Of a DNA stretch of 64,000 nucleotides, positions 21,644 through 31,873 are shown piece after piece. The translations under genes were made by a program, and so were the position numbers. This DNA is from Syncephalis fuscata. Its lineage: Eukaryota > Zoopagomycota > Zoopagomycetes > Zoopagales > Piptocephalidaceae. The stretch's first letter is position 1. Each line of letters starts with the position of its first letter. Under the pieces are notes generated by a model. The model was not told the DNA's origin. It worked only from the letters and a program-made list of their open reading frames with translations, and ran no database searches. The stretch is taken from positions 1-64,000 of the forward strand of contig JAHLTZ010000047.1 in the NCBI GenBank assembly GCA_025786725.1. The letters are read 5' to 3'.

Positions 21644-24600
21644 TTAAGTAGCTTGTGAATTATTAAACGCGTCTAGTATCTCTGGTGCATTCGTAAGGTC
21701 GTCGCGTGATTGCCATGTAGCTTCACTTTGATCGTATCCTTTCCATTTAACCAAATACTCGGTACGGCCTCGCCTTTTACGTTCTTTTAGTATGGTTTCA
21801 ACTTCATACTCTTCTTGTCCGGCAATAACATCTGGAGGTGGTCGGGCAGGTTGTCGTTCGCCAAATTCAGATGGATTTGGTTCATGTCGTTTAAGTTTAG
21901 ATATATGAAATACAGGATGTATTCGCATATTATTTGGTAACTCCAACTTATACGCAACAGAAGATACCTTTTCCACGATAGGAAATGGTCCGAGAAAACG
22001 GGCATTAAACTTACGCGTAGGCCGTTGTTTATCTGCTTCTGTTGTAATGTTGGCAGTTGACAACATGACTAAATCACCAACTTCATATTCTTCTTCTCGT
22101 CGTCTATTATCGGCATAACGGGCTTGTCGATCTTGAGCTATTTTCATTGCAGATTGGGCCTCTGTCAATATAATGTTCATTTTACCAAGGAATTGTGCGG
22201 TATTATCTACTAATGTAATGTCATTATAATCTTGTGTTACTATAAGATTATCTGCCATTCTTGGATGTCGTCCTAAATCACAATAAAATGGTGTCATTTT
22301 AATTGACGATTGTTCTGCGTTATTATACGCAAACTCCGCTAGAGAGAGGCAGGTATCCCAATCATCTTGATGATAATTTACGTAATGTCGCAGTATTTGT
22401 TCCAGTGTTCTATTAGTACGTTCTGTTTGACCATCGGTCTGTGGGTGATATGCAGTTGATGGTTTAAGTTTAACATCAAGTAATTTGAACAGAGAACGCC
22501 AAAAGGAACCAACAAAGCGAGTATCGCGGTCGCATACCACGCTCTTAGGGAAGCCGTGTAGACGAACAATATTGTCCACAAATAGCTTGGCGACTTCTGG
22601 AGCAGATACAGCAGTTTTAGTAGCAATAAAATGTGCACGTTTCGTCAAGCGATCGACTACCACGAATATGGCATCATGATGTTGCTTAGTCTTTGGCAAT
22701 TGAACAATAAAGTCCATAGACAAATCTTGCCAACGTCCTTCAGGTACTGGTAATGGTTGTAGTAAACCAGCCGGTTGTTGCTGAGAAGGTTTATTACGCT
22801 GGCATGCATCACATGAATTAACATATTTGTAAATGTCAGATCGTAATTCAGGCCACCAATATGATCGCTGCACATTTGCAATAGTCTTTTCAATGCCGAA
22901 ATGGCCAGCAGACGGTGCGTCGTGCCTTTCGCGCAGTATGTCAGCTCGCAACTGATAATCTTTGGGTATACAAATACGTGGTTCACGATTACGCATTTCG
23001 TATATTAGACCATCATCAGAACCAAGTCGAAATTGGCGCGACCATTTGCGCAATTCTTTCGAATGCGCTGTCTCTATCCCCCCTCTAGAAATGTTTTCAC
23101 ACCTGTGAAAAACGCGTCTTGATTATATCCTGCCCGGATACGTTGTAATAAATCATCATTTGGGGCAATAGTAGTGATGTTATTAATAGAGACGGGTGGT
23201 GTATCGGTACGTCGTGATAAAGCATCTGCAACGACATTCATACGGCCAGGCTTGTAATGAATAGTAAAATTGAAACGACTAATCCATTCTAAATAACGTT
23301 CATGGCGAGCAGGTATTTTGACTTGTTCACGTATGTATTTAAGCGGCATATGATCTGTATAAATGTCGAAATGTTTGCCAGTAAGGTATGTTTCCCACAC
23401 ACGCGTAGCTTCCATAATTGCAAACATTTCTTTATCGTAAGTTGGCCAATTACGCTGTGTGCTTGTAAGAGTGCGTGAGTGGTAAGCAACTGGACGTTTA
23501 CCACTTTCATCTTCTTGTTCTAGTACAGCACCGATGGCGAAATCGGATGCATCAGTAGTTACCATAAATGGTAATTTGGGGTCGGCTGTACGTAAAATTG
23601 GAGCGTTACACAAACGTTTCTTTAATTCCTCGAATGCTAATGTAGGCGCACCCGACATATTGAAAGGTACGTCATCACGTGTAAGCTCACTAAGTGGTTC
23701 TGCAATCTTAGAATAATTAGAAACAAAACGCCGATAGTAGCCAGTTGTTCCAAGAAAACTACGAATACCAGACACGTCTTTTGGTATTGGCCATGATGTA
23801 ATAGCTTTTACTTTGTCAGCACATGTATGTATTCCTTCTGCACTGACCATGTGGCCTAAAAACTCAACATTTGACACACCAAATTCACATTTACTTGCTT
23901 TAGCATAAAGTTGATGTTTACGTAAAAGTTCTAAAACTTGTTTAATATGTTCATTGTGTTCATCAGATGTTTTACTATAAATAAGAATATCATCTAAAAA
24001 TACAACAACACATTTATCAAGCAAAGGACGTAATACATCATGCATAAGTCGCATAAATGTAGCAGGGGCATTGGTCAAGCCAAATGGGAGAACTCGAAAC
24101 TCATAATGGCCGTATCGTGTGTGAAAAGCCGTTTTTGGGACATCTTCATCTCGAACGCGTATTTGATGATAGCCAGAACGCAAATCAATTTTAGTAAATA
24201 TCTTTGCACCTTCTAATTGATCAAATAACTCATCAATAAATGGTAATGAGTACTTGTTCTTGATGGTTATGTTATTCAACATACGGTAGTCGACACACAT
24301 ACGCATAGTACCTTCCTTCTTTTTAACAAAAAGTACTGGTGCGCCGTATGGTGATACGCTTGGTTGAATAAAACCTTTGGCTACTAATTCATCTAGTTGT
24401 TGCTTTAATTCGGCCATTTCATTGCGTGATAATCGATATGGTGGACGTGAAGGTGGGGCATGACCAGGTTCTAAGTCGATTGCAAAATCGACGGCACGTG
24501 GAGGCGGTAATCCGGACGGTAATTCATCTGGAAATACATCTTTAAATTGATTTAACGTGGATGCATATTTACCAGAGAAAGCAAGCTTGCCAGGCTCGAG

Positions 24601-25242
24601 AATGGATACTGTGGTAGTACCACCAGCAGTGGATAAGAATGCGAGGAATGTTTCATTATTGTCTGGTTCATCTAAGGTTTGTTCTAGTTGTTCCAATGAC
24701 ATTAATGAGGGGGTAATAATATGAGTGTTAAATGGAATATTACGTGTAGAAGAGGACATATTATTAAATAGAATTGGAGTTGATGTAATTGGATCATTCT
24801 GCAATGTCTGTATAGTTCTAGATGTCCAATCAATTTGTGGATTGAACATCATAAACCAAGGCATTCCAAGTATTGCCTGATATTTTCCCAATGGCATAAT
24901 TTCAAAGTCTAAATAGTTGGACCATGATTTTATTGAAATTGGTACTGAACGAGCAAACAAGGATGCGCGACAAATAGAACCGTTACCTAGTTTAATTTCC
25001 TGGCCACCATTTGCATACTTTTCAGTATTAATGTTTGAGGACATTACAAATGCTGCGTCAAGGAAATTATCGGTGGCACCACAATCGATTAAAATTAAGG
25101 CAGGGTGGCCATTAATTTGAGCATTAAGTGTAATTAATGGACATCGTTTTAAGGATGCTAATCGATTGTATTCGGCAGGTAACCCGGGAGGGGAAATTGG
25201 TCGGCTACATTGTTTGTGACCAGTGCGTACGCCGTTCTTCAC
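21644..25242 (-). CDS. Ty3 chromovirus Pol polyprotein, one frame break
   Basis: The frame order is aspartic protease ([11 protein letters not shown]; the usual DSG is DCG here), reverse transcriptase ([11 protein letters not shown]), RNase H ([14 protein letters not shown]), integrase with an HHCC finger (ending CDACQRNK) and a DDE core ([32 protein letters not shown]), then a C-terminal chromodomain ([17 protein letters not shown]). Chromodomains direct such elements to heterochromatin. The ORF breaks at a run of six C (23078-23083): RT/RNase H lies upstream at 23074-25242 and integrase in another frame at 21644-23053. One base missing from the run explains it. Pol overlaps the Gag stop in the -1 frame, with a slippery heptamer at 25254-25260. 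Confidence 0.93.
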
Positions 25243-26255
25243 TGGTCGCTGTCTTTTCCCGTTTCCGTTTCAGAAGTAGTAGGCGTATCTGAATATGGTT
25301 CATCATCGTCATCGGAAATTAATTCGAGGCGGTAGGCTCGTCGAAATGGGTTGTTATTTGTTTTGGAATGTTGATGGTTAAATGGATTATTATGGCTGTT
25401 ATTGTTGTTATGGTTATTGTTGCTTTTGACATATTGGACACGTCGATCAATATTTCGTCGTTCCGCCATGCAATGTTTGGCCATGTGATTGTTGCCACCA
25501 CAATTATAACATTTAAATAGTTGATTTTCCATACGGTCTAGCTCCATAGGGGCAGATCCAGTGTATTTTGTTTTTAGAGGAGTAATAGAGTGGCCCGTAG
25601 TGTCATATAAGGTGGCAGTGCGAATGGCTTCTTGTAGATCGGTAATACACCGGACGCGTATTTCTTGACTAGCTGTAGTACTATTTAAGCCAGATGCAAA
25701 TCGATGAACTTGATCGGGCATATCCATGTTAGGTAACCGGCCGACTACTTCAAGAAATTTGTTAGCGTATTCTTGCACGGATTGTTTGCCTTGCTTAAGA
25801 CGGTCTAATTGACATCTTATGGATGGGCCTTGTTGTATTGGTTGAAATTGAAATATTAGTCGGTCTTTTAAATTTTCCCAATTTGTAATGTTTGTGTAAC
25901 CTTGTTTCCCTTTTAGGAAATTTTGACGATTATCAATAAACCATCTTTGCGCTGATCCTCCTAACAAAGAGACGACGGCTACTAGTTGTTGGGTATCATT
26001 CCATTCTGTACGGGCACTGAGGGCAAAATCTACGGTACCAATCCATAAATTTAAATCTTCTGACGAATGGCCGTGATATTTGGTGAAGTGTGCACCGAAC
26101 GATAAGTTGTGATTGCTACTTCCGACATGCGGTATTGGTGTATCAGATCCTGGGGCGTGTTGTGAATCGGTAAGTGTTTCCATTATAGTTGCGGGAAAAA
26201 AATCCGGTGAGGGTATTGGGCTTTCAGAGCTATCACTCGAGTGATCAAATGGCAT
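25239..26255 (-). CDS. Ty3 chromovirus Gag
   Basis: 338 aa. It has a capsid-type helical region at about residues 85-210 (for example [30 protein letters not shown]) and one CCHC zinc knuckle, [14 protein letters not shown], near residue 250, followed by an Asn/His-rich basic stretch. It forms the virus-like particle and packages element RNA. The stop overlaps Pol by four bases on the -1 frame side. Confidence 0.92.
   Translation of the reverse strand: MPFDHSSDSSESPIPSPDFFPATIMETLTDSQHAPGSDTPIPHVGSSNHNLSFGAHFTKYHGHSSEDLNLWIGTVDFALSARTEWNDTQQLVAVVSLLGGSAQRWFIDNRQNFLKGKQGYTNITNWENLKDRLIFQFQPIQQGPSIRCQLDRLKQGKQSVQEYANKFLEVVGRLPNMDMPDQVHRFASGLNSTTASQEIRVRCITDLQEAIRTATLYDTTGHSITPLKTKYTGSAPMELDRMENQLFKCYNCGGNNHMAKHCMAERRNIDRRVQYVKSNNNHNNNNSHNNPFNHQHSKTNNNPFRRAYRLELISDDDDEPYSDTPTTSETETGKDSDQ
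25254..25260 (-). other. Candidate -1 ribosomal frameshift site (G GGA AAA)
   Basis: Read in the Gag frame, the seven bases GGGAAAA form a canonical X-XXY-YYZ slippery heptamer a few codons before the Gag stop. Pol is in the -1 frame directly after it. A downstream pseudoknot or stem was not established by eye. Confidence 0.55.
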
Positions 26256-26281
26256 AAGTTAAAACTACCCGTTGCTACCAA

Positions 26282-26555
26282 TGAAACGTGTAAAACTTAT
26301 TCTTTAAATAAAACTAAACTTCCACAATATGTGGCCTGAGAGTGCGTAGAAAATGAATTGTCTTTATTAAAATGTATGTTATTACAGCTATTTTATAGCT
26401 GTAATTATTGTTAACAATTGGGACAAAATAATGAATAATGTTGCAATTTCCTTATAAGGAAATCGGTAAGGGATCAGCATAGATCGTCCGTTACCTTTGT
26501 GCTACATCGGTAAAAATACACTTTTACCGAAGTAGCAACAATACTACATGTTACA
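26282..26555 (-). repeat. Ty3 5' LTR
   Basis: 274 bp, matching 21303-21576 throughout by reading. On the minus strand this is the promoter LTR. The target duplication ATTCC follows at 26556-26560. Confidence 0.92.
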
Positions 26556-26560
26556 ATTCC

Positions 26561-27225
26561 CCAAGTTACACCACTGCACCGTTCTGATTCGCACAGACAA
26601 TACAACAGCCATGGCTTACATAAACAAGCAAGGCGGCACTCGTTCACGTCCACTCAGCCAACTAGCCACCTCCATATGGCAGATGTGTCTACAACGCGAA
26701 TTACGCATTCAAGCACAGCATATCCCGGGTGTACAGAACCAACAAGCGGATTACGCATCGCGCCATTTTTACCGCAAGAACCTGTGGCAACTGAAACACA
26801 ATGTGTTCAACAACATTCAACGCCGATGGGGCCCTCACGACGTAGATCTGTTTGCGGACAGAACATCCCACCTACTACCATCTTATGTATCATGGAAGCT
26901 GGATCCACAAGCGATAGCCACGGACGCAATGTCCATACAATGGAAGAGATTCCGAAATCCATATCTCAACCCACCGTGGAGCTTGATACTACGTTGCCTG
27001 CTCAAGATTCAACAAGAGCAAATCAAACAAGCAACAATCGTCACCCCATACTGGCCTTCCGCCCTATGGTTCCCTATGTTACAGGAACTGGCGATACATC
27101 AGCCAATAATACTCAATCCAATGACAACGACACAATTGACCACCCATTCCGCACTGTCACCTTGGACAAACCAGCATTGGAAGCTAGCCGTATGGAGAGT
27201 CAGAAGCGCAAATTTACAGAATTAG
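26561..27225 (+). pseudogene. DIRS RT/RNase H ORF, 3' part
   Basis: This continues the frame cut at 21302: deleting the Ty3 element and one target copy joins the two halves in phase. It carries the rest of RNase H (LIRTDNTTAMAYINKQGG and a later ADYASRHF) and a C-terminal region (DVDLFADRTSHLL, NPPWSLI) resembling the methylase-like or extended RNase H region of DIRS proteins. It ends in NLQN and overlaps the recombinase ORF by about 34 bases. Confidence 0.85.
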
Positions 27226-28136
27226 GTTACAGTGAACAAGCAGTAGAAGACTTAATGTACCAATTCCATGACCCCAAGAAAGCATCTTACATACGCGCTC
27301 AACACTTATTCATCCAATGGGCCATGCAGTTTGATATTGAAATTACAGAATTTAGTACCATTGATTTGGCAAATTTCTTGGTAGAAGTAAACGCGGCAAA
27401 ATACAGCGCAAGCACACTGAAAACTTATCGCGCGGCCATCACACATCTACATAGAGATCCAAATTCGATTAGAAGCAATGAACATTTAAAAACACTAATG
27501 CGCCAATACAAATCTACAAAACCACGTCCATTCAATCGCCCAACCATTAATCTAACAAACACCATGGATAACGTCCGTACCAATAATGAAATCTTACAAT
27601 TCAACCAATTAAACATAAAAACAGCATTTTTATTAGCTATGGCGGCCTTTCTACGCCCTTCAGATCTCAATCGTATAGATCTACAACAATGCCATATTCA
27701 AAACGATAATTTAACTCTAACAATAGTAGCACCAAAAGAAAAACGCAACAATAACACCATTAATAAGTATATATTTATACATCCAAATACATACGATGAA
27801 CGACTTTGCCCAGTAAAAGCCTTTATTGCACTTCGTGATCATCCAAGAGCAAAAAACCGTGTACCAACCTCACTATTCGTTCACAGTATTTCACCGAACA
27901 AACAATTAAAAGATGCTACTATTGCAACATGGCTAAGAAATATAGTTAGATTGTCAACAGATTTAAGACCAACACCAAATATCCGATCGATATCATCAAC
28001 ACTAGCACTTGACAGAGGAGTAAGCGTAGATGATGTTGTAACATTAGGAAATTGGACATCATACAGCACATTCAATCAACACTACAGAAGAGACAGGTTA
28101 AACAAGATAAATATAACTAATCTGGTGCTAAGATAA
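27192..28136 (+). CDS. DIRS tyrosine recombinase
   Basis: 314 aa from the Met of MESQKRKFTELGYSEQAVE; the frame is open further upstream, so the start is a choice. The N-terminal part is a SAM-like core-binding domain (about 1-90). The catalytic domain shows the first Arg (MAAFLRPSDLNRI), the second Arg region (IRSISSTLALDRG), the Trp of the box II motif (LGNWTSYSTF) and the nucleophile Tyr (QHY). The enzyme would integrate the circular DIRS DNA. It is intact despite the Ty3 insertion upstream. Confidence 0.85.
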   Translation: MESQKRKFTELGYSEQAVEDLMYQFHDPKKASYIRAQHLFIQWAMQFDIEITEFSTIDLANFLVEVNAAKYSASTLKTYRAAITHLHRDPNSIRSNEHLKTLMRQYKSTKPRPFNRPTINLTNTMDNVRTNNEILQFNQLNIKTAFLLAMAAFLRPSDLNRIDLQQCHIQNDNLTLTIVAPKEKRNNNTINKYIFIHPNTYDERLCPVKAFIALRDHPRAKNRVPTSLFVHSISPNKQLKDATIATWLRNIVRLSTDLRPTPNIRSISSTLALDRGVSVDDVVTLGNWTSYSTFNQHYRRDRLNKINITNLVLR

Positions 28137-28219
28137 AAATTATTATTATTATCCCCTTCTCCTTTACACTTATGGTCATTTATTATGTGGTTTCAAGTGG
28201 TCGCACTTATTTACGTTGG

Positions 28220-28345
28220 TAATCAGCAATAATAAGGTTTATATTGAGTAGTCTGAATGAACTACTAAGATTTCCTTAAATTAATTTATTAATGAAAGGA
28301 AATTGTATGTAGTTCTAAAGACTATGAAATATAAACCTTATGTAT
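28220..28345. repeat. DIRS internal complementary region
   Basis: The first part (about 28225-28303) is the reverse complement of the left outer end (19051-19130). The second part (about 28301-28345) is the reverse complement of the right outer end (28492-28538). The two meet at a short shared ATT. This is the circle-junction template expected of DIRS elements. Confidence 0.85.
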
Positions 28346-28394
28346 TTCACCCGCCCACCCACGCCAAAGGTTATAAACCAGCAAGCAAAAATGA

Positions 28395-28538
28395 TCAAAG
28401 AACAATAGATAAGTCCACAATAGGTGGCATATTTATACTGTAAAGGATGAAAGTTTTTATTTTTCGATATTAATAAAAGAAAATGATAACAGCAATAATA
28501 AGGTTTATATTTCATAGTCTTTAGAACTACATACAATT
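28395..28538. repeat. DIRS right inverted terminal repeat
   Basis: It is an inverted copy of 19095-19236 over about 105-115 bp, with its own outer end of about 40 bp (ending near CATACAATT). Confidence 0.85.
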
Positions 28539-28650
28539 TGTTAATAAATATGTTGGTTTATATACTAAATAATTATTACTATTATTATCATTACACGGTT
28601 ATACTAATTATTTTAGTATATAAACCAACACACTTTATTAACAAATAAAC
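28539..28650. repeat. Short hairpin repeat beside the DIRS end
   Basis: Arms of about 38 bp (GTTGGTTTATATACTAAAT and its mirror) surround a loop of about 30 bp. It abuts the right end of the DIRS element and may be part of the pre-insertion target. Confidence 0.6.
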
Positions 28651-28811
28651 AGTATCTTACATCCAATTGTTAACTGTCTTATCTACAACACACATTTTAC
28701 TGATCAAGTACTACGATAGTCAGAAAGTAGTGACTTTGACGACAAAAACAATAATGTATTAACCGGATCTACCTCGACTCAAATCAGTATAAAGTAAATT
28801 AAAGCAAAAAG

Positions 28812-28883
28812 GGGCTTGGCCGGGAATTGAACCCGGGGCCTCTCGCACCCAAAGCGAGAATCATACCACTAGACCACCAAGCC
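28812..28883 (-). tRNA. tRNA-Pro (anticodon TGG)
   Basis: 72 nt without CCA or intron. The acceptor stem is GGCTTGG/CCAAGCC. The anticodon stem CTCGC/GCGAG encloses loop TTTGGGT, giving anticodon TGG (proline). The T arm is CCGGG-TTCAATT-CCCGG, and the A and B box promoter sequences are in place. The discriminator base is C, as in other eukaryotic tRNA-Pro. It lies between the DIRS element and the inverted-repeat cassette. Confidence 0.95.
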
Positions 28884-29017
28884 ATCACCAAATGGTGTTC
28901 CATGAAATTTTAGCAATTTTTGACAATCTATACCAAAAAATTACAATAATAGTATTGTTAAAATGATTTGCAGTTGGTGAAGATTTAAATGTACTTTTAA
29001 AGCGTAATATATCGCTG

Positions 29018-29531
29018 AATTTTACTTTACATATTATTTCAAGTTTCCAAACCAAAATTCGTTCCAATTGAAGCCATGCTGTTATACACAGCATAATTAC
29101 ATTACTTTCCACTAAAATGTTGTTAATAAATTGATTTAAATAAACAATGTAACATATTATTTGATTTATTTAAAATATTTAAGGTTGATCATTATTTTTG
29201 TTGGCCATATGTAGGAAGATTGATCGAATATCAACAGAAGCCATATAATTGCAATTCCATGTCATTCTGCATTTGTTGTTGTTGCATCTACATACAACAT
29301 GGACTATTGCATCTGAATGGTTTCTTTTATTTTCTAATATTCTACTATTGCATTTTGGGCATATTTGTGATGTAAGATCAAGATTAATATAATTATTATA
29401 AATGCCACATTAAAAAGTTACTTCTCCTATAGCCAATCTGACTAAATAAAGGACAATATATATATATTAAAGCAATAGTAGAGATAACTAATTAATTACA
29501 TTATTGTATTAATAATCATATATGAATTAAT
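29018..29531. repeat. Left inverted repeat of the pseudokinase cassette
   Basis: 514 bp, reverse complement of 33050-33563 and nearly identical by reading. Together the two repeats bracket 3.5 kb containing a divergent gene pair. It carries the 77-codon Cys-rich open frame at 29179-29409. Confidence 0.88.
29179..29409 (-). pseudogene. Cys-rich zinc-ribbon-like fragment in the left repeat
   Basis: A 76-residue frame without a start Met contains CPKC, then about 30 residues later CRCNNNKC and TWNC. The same frame lies at 33172-33402. A paired CxxC pattern followed by an SVDIRSIF-like segment is loosely reminiscent of transposase N-terminal zinc ribbons (IS1595/Merlin type), but no catalytic domain follows. 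Probably a transposon remnant; this assignment is inference. Confidence 0.35.
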
Positions 29532-30199
29532 AAAATAACTAAATAGTTAAATAAAAAATGATTTAAAAAATGAAATAGAGAAATGAAAGAGGAAAGTAGA
29601 AGCACAATGTAAATAGCTTTCTTAAATAATAATAAATAATAAATGTCATTTATTTATTTAATAATACTGTGTTAATAGGTACATGGATAGAATAAAAATA
29701 TAAACCGTATTAAAATACTATAATTAGATGGACTATCGTTCAATGTTCGACTATTAATACACGGTAATATTGTCTTTATCATTTCATTTTGTTGGATAGA
29801 ACAGTAGCAACTTATTCGTGTGCTTTTATTCTTGTTCATATATATATATTATTTAATATACATTTATGTAGATAAGCACACTGCTTTGATGTAAAGCCAT
29901 TATATTGGCATATTAATTTTATTATTATGTATATGCTGCTAAATGTTCATACTTTCAAATAACTAGTCAATATAACATGTTGATTAATAAAGGCTATGTT
30001 AATGATATAGCAATATTATTATATATTTTATTATGCTAGATAATTAAAGTGTATGATGTACACTTAGTTCGAAAAGCACACACTTAATCGTTATTGCAAT
30101 ATTAATTAAATTGCGTGTATATTTGCCTAACATCGATTGATAGTACATTATTTAGTTTGTGGTTGTTAATGAGTAGCTTTATTTAAAAACATGCATCGA
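29532..30199. other. AT-rich spacer inside the cassette
   Basis: This is 670 bp of AT-rich sequence with no gene seen. It is downstream of the pseudokinase, which is on the minus strand. Confidence 0.4.
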
Positions 30200-31392
30200 T
30201 TATTGTCTTGCGTCCATCTTTAAAGCAGGCGTATATGATTGAAGTCTTCGAGCTGACGGTCGTTTGGCGGGATTACACACCAAAATCGTACTAGCAATAT
30301 TCATTACCCGCGTATTGTCAATAACAATTGCATTTTGATACGGCGGACTAAATAAATCTATGGATTCATTATCCTCATGCATACATATCATGGTGGTTTC
30401 TCTGTCTTCATCGGTTAAATTAATGCTTTGTTCCGTTTCGTGATTGTAAACAAAAGGAAAGTGACCGGTAAGAAGCTTATAGAATACAATACCTAAGGCC
30501 CATATATCGTGCTTTCCTAAATCATATTTCAGCTCGGAAAAAAACGACTCAGGAGAATTGTAGATAATGTCATTTTTTTGAGCGCGGCCTTTCTGTAGCG
30601 CTTGTTGCGATAGCTCAAAATTAATAAAAATTACATGTGGCAAATTGGTAGCAGTCTCCTGGCTAACAAGTATACCTGTATCAATTTCAGTAATTAGTAG
30701 TTATGGTTTGTACTTGCTTCAATACCCACTATCTAATCTAATTGAGCCATGGGTTATTTTGTTATTATGAATATAGGCCATGCCTATTGGAATAGCATTG
30801 TTAAATATAAGTAAGCGTGACAGTAGCAGTATCTAACCTTCTATGATTTGATATGTTATTTTTGACAATTGTTTAGCTTTTTGTTTTGGATTATACCGAG
30901 CAAGATATGCGTCTACTGGAATAGCAGTGTCATCTTGAGATAGTATAATGCAGCCGTATTCTCCGGCCCATGGCACAAGATGTAATATTCGATCAAAATT
31001 TGTTTGACCAGGCACTGGGGGCGCCAATCCCAATGATGTTTTACCTTTTAGTATCTATAATTTGTTTAATCCAATACGATTTAAAATGCCAATGTACTTA
31101 CTTGATAGGCATTTAATTCACTATCAAAACGTTGTTTATTACCAGTACATTTAATAAAAGCCGATATACCATAGTATTTGATTTTGCTTTGATATCCTTG
31201 TTCGATATTGCATGTTATCGTATCCATTAATTTTCCAGTTAAGTCACTAATGCCAGATGGTAATACTATACGTATTCTACCAACACTAGTTCTCGATGCC
31301 TGTACAATCCATATATAAAATATAGAATAAGTAATCACCAGTAAATAACCGATAGATGATGTTCGTGCTATATGTTGCCAGAATGTAATCAT
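30200..31392 (-). CDS. Membrane-anchored protein kinase-like protein, probable pseudokinase
   Basis: Four exons on the minus strand (31102-31392, 30838-31054, 30730-30783, 30200-30675) give 345 aa. One membrane segment lies at about residues 15-30 (GYLLVITYSIFYIWIV). The N-lobe keeps a VAIK-like lysine (AFIK, K81) and a possible helix-C Glu (E92), but no clear Gly-rich loop. The catalytic loop reads ITHGSIRLDSILVS where active kinases have HRDxKxxN, so the catalytic Asp is lost. The DFG position reads INFEL. Later features are intact: SPE for APE, HDIWALGIVFYKLLTG, and NPAKRPSARRL near the end. It is therefore expected to fold as a kinase but not to phosphorylate, and may act as a scaffold or receptor-like partner. 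It is transcribed away from the secreted-protein gene at 31874, and both lie between 514-bp inverted repeats. Confidence 0.8.
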
Positions 31393-31873
31393 GATTTAAT
31401 TTCTAACAATCAAGGTTCATAAAAAGACGTGTGCATGATAAAAGTTTGTGTAGGTCCTGTTGGCTATTTAAATGCTTTGCTGAACTTTCGAATGTTCTTT
31501 TACTCAGCGTCTTTTGAATTGGTTCTAATTCTTTATTGCTGCCATATAAGTAAAACTCAATAGCTATATTTGCACAATTACACGTGGTAAAATCAGTTCA
31601 TATTTAGATGTACTTGCTGTATTTTTATTTTGGGGCTGGTTTATTTACAGAAGGGCCAGGCGTCATTTAGTTGTGAGGATGAAATGTACTAAGTGTTGTC
31701 ACCGCGACCATATTTCTGGTATGGTTTCCTTGGATGCCCAGTTTTTATTACCAAGATCACATAGTTAGTAAAATATGGTAAATGTATAAATTGCTTGCAA
31801 GCTTGCAAACCATTGGTTTGTAGCTTGTCGTAAATGCTCGATTGTCATACATTTAAAATATTCATAGTCAACT
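31393..31873. promoter_or_regulatory. Shared divergent promoter region
   Basis: 481 bp between the start codons of the pseudokinase (minus) and the secreted protein (plus). Both promoters must lie here, so co-regulation is possible. No specific binding site was recognised. Confidence 0.4.

Larger units (their letters stand above)
21303..26555 (-). mobile_element. Ty3-type chromovirus LTR retrotransposon
   Basis: A complete 5.25 kb element on the minus strand: 274-bp LTRs at both ends, Gag, Pol with protease-RT-RNase H-integrase-chromodomain, and a 5-bp target duplication. A candidate primer-binding site starting TGGTAGCAACGGG adjoins the 5' LTR (about 26268-26280, minus strand). The polypurine tract ATGGGGGGAAG adjoins the 3' LTR (about 21580-21590). 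I see no difference between the two LTRs, so insertion was recent. It sits inside the RNase H region of the DIRS element in the opposite orientation. Confidence 0.95.
19051..28538 (+). mobile_element. DIRS-like tyrosine-recombinase retrotransposon, interrupted
   Basis: The element has the full DIRS layout: a left inverted terminal repeat, a Gag-like ORF, an RT/RNase H ORF, a tyrosine recombinase ORF, an internal complementary region (28220-28345) and a right inverted terminal repeat (28395-28538). Without the 5,258 bp of inserted Ty3 DNA and its target duplication it is about 4.2 kb. DIRS elements replicate by reverse transcription and integrate a circular intermediate through the recombinase, so they lack an integrase and make no target duplication. 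The ORFs are open apart from the Ty3 insertion, so this was a young copy when it was hit. Confidence 0.93.
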
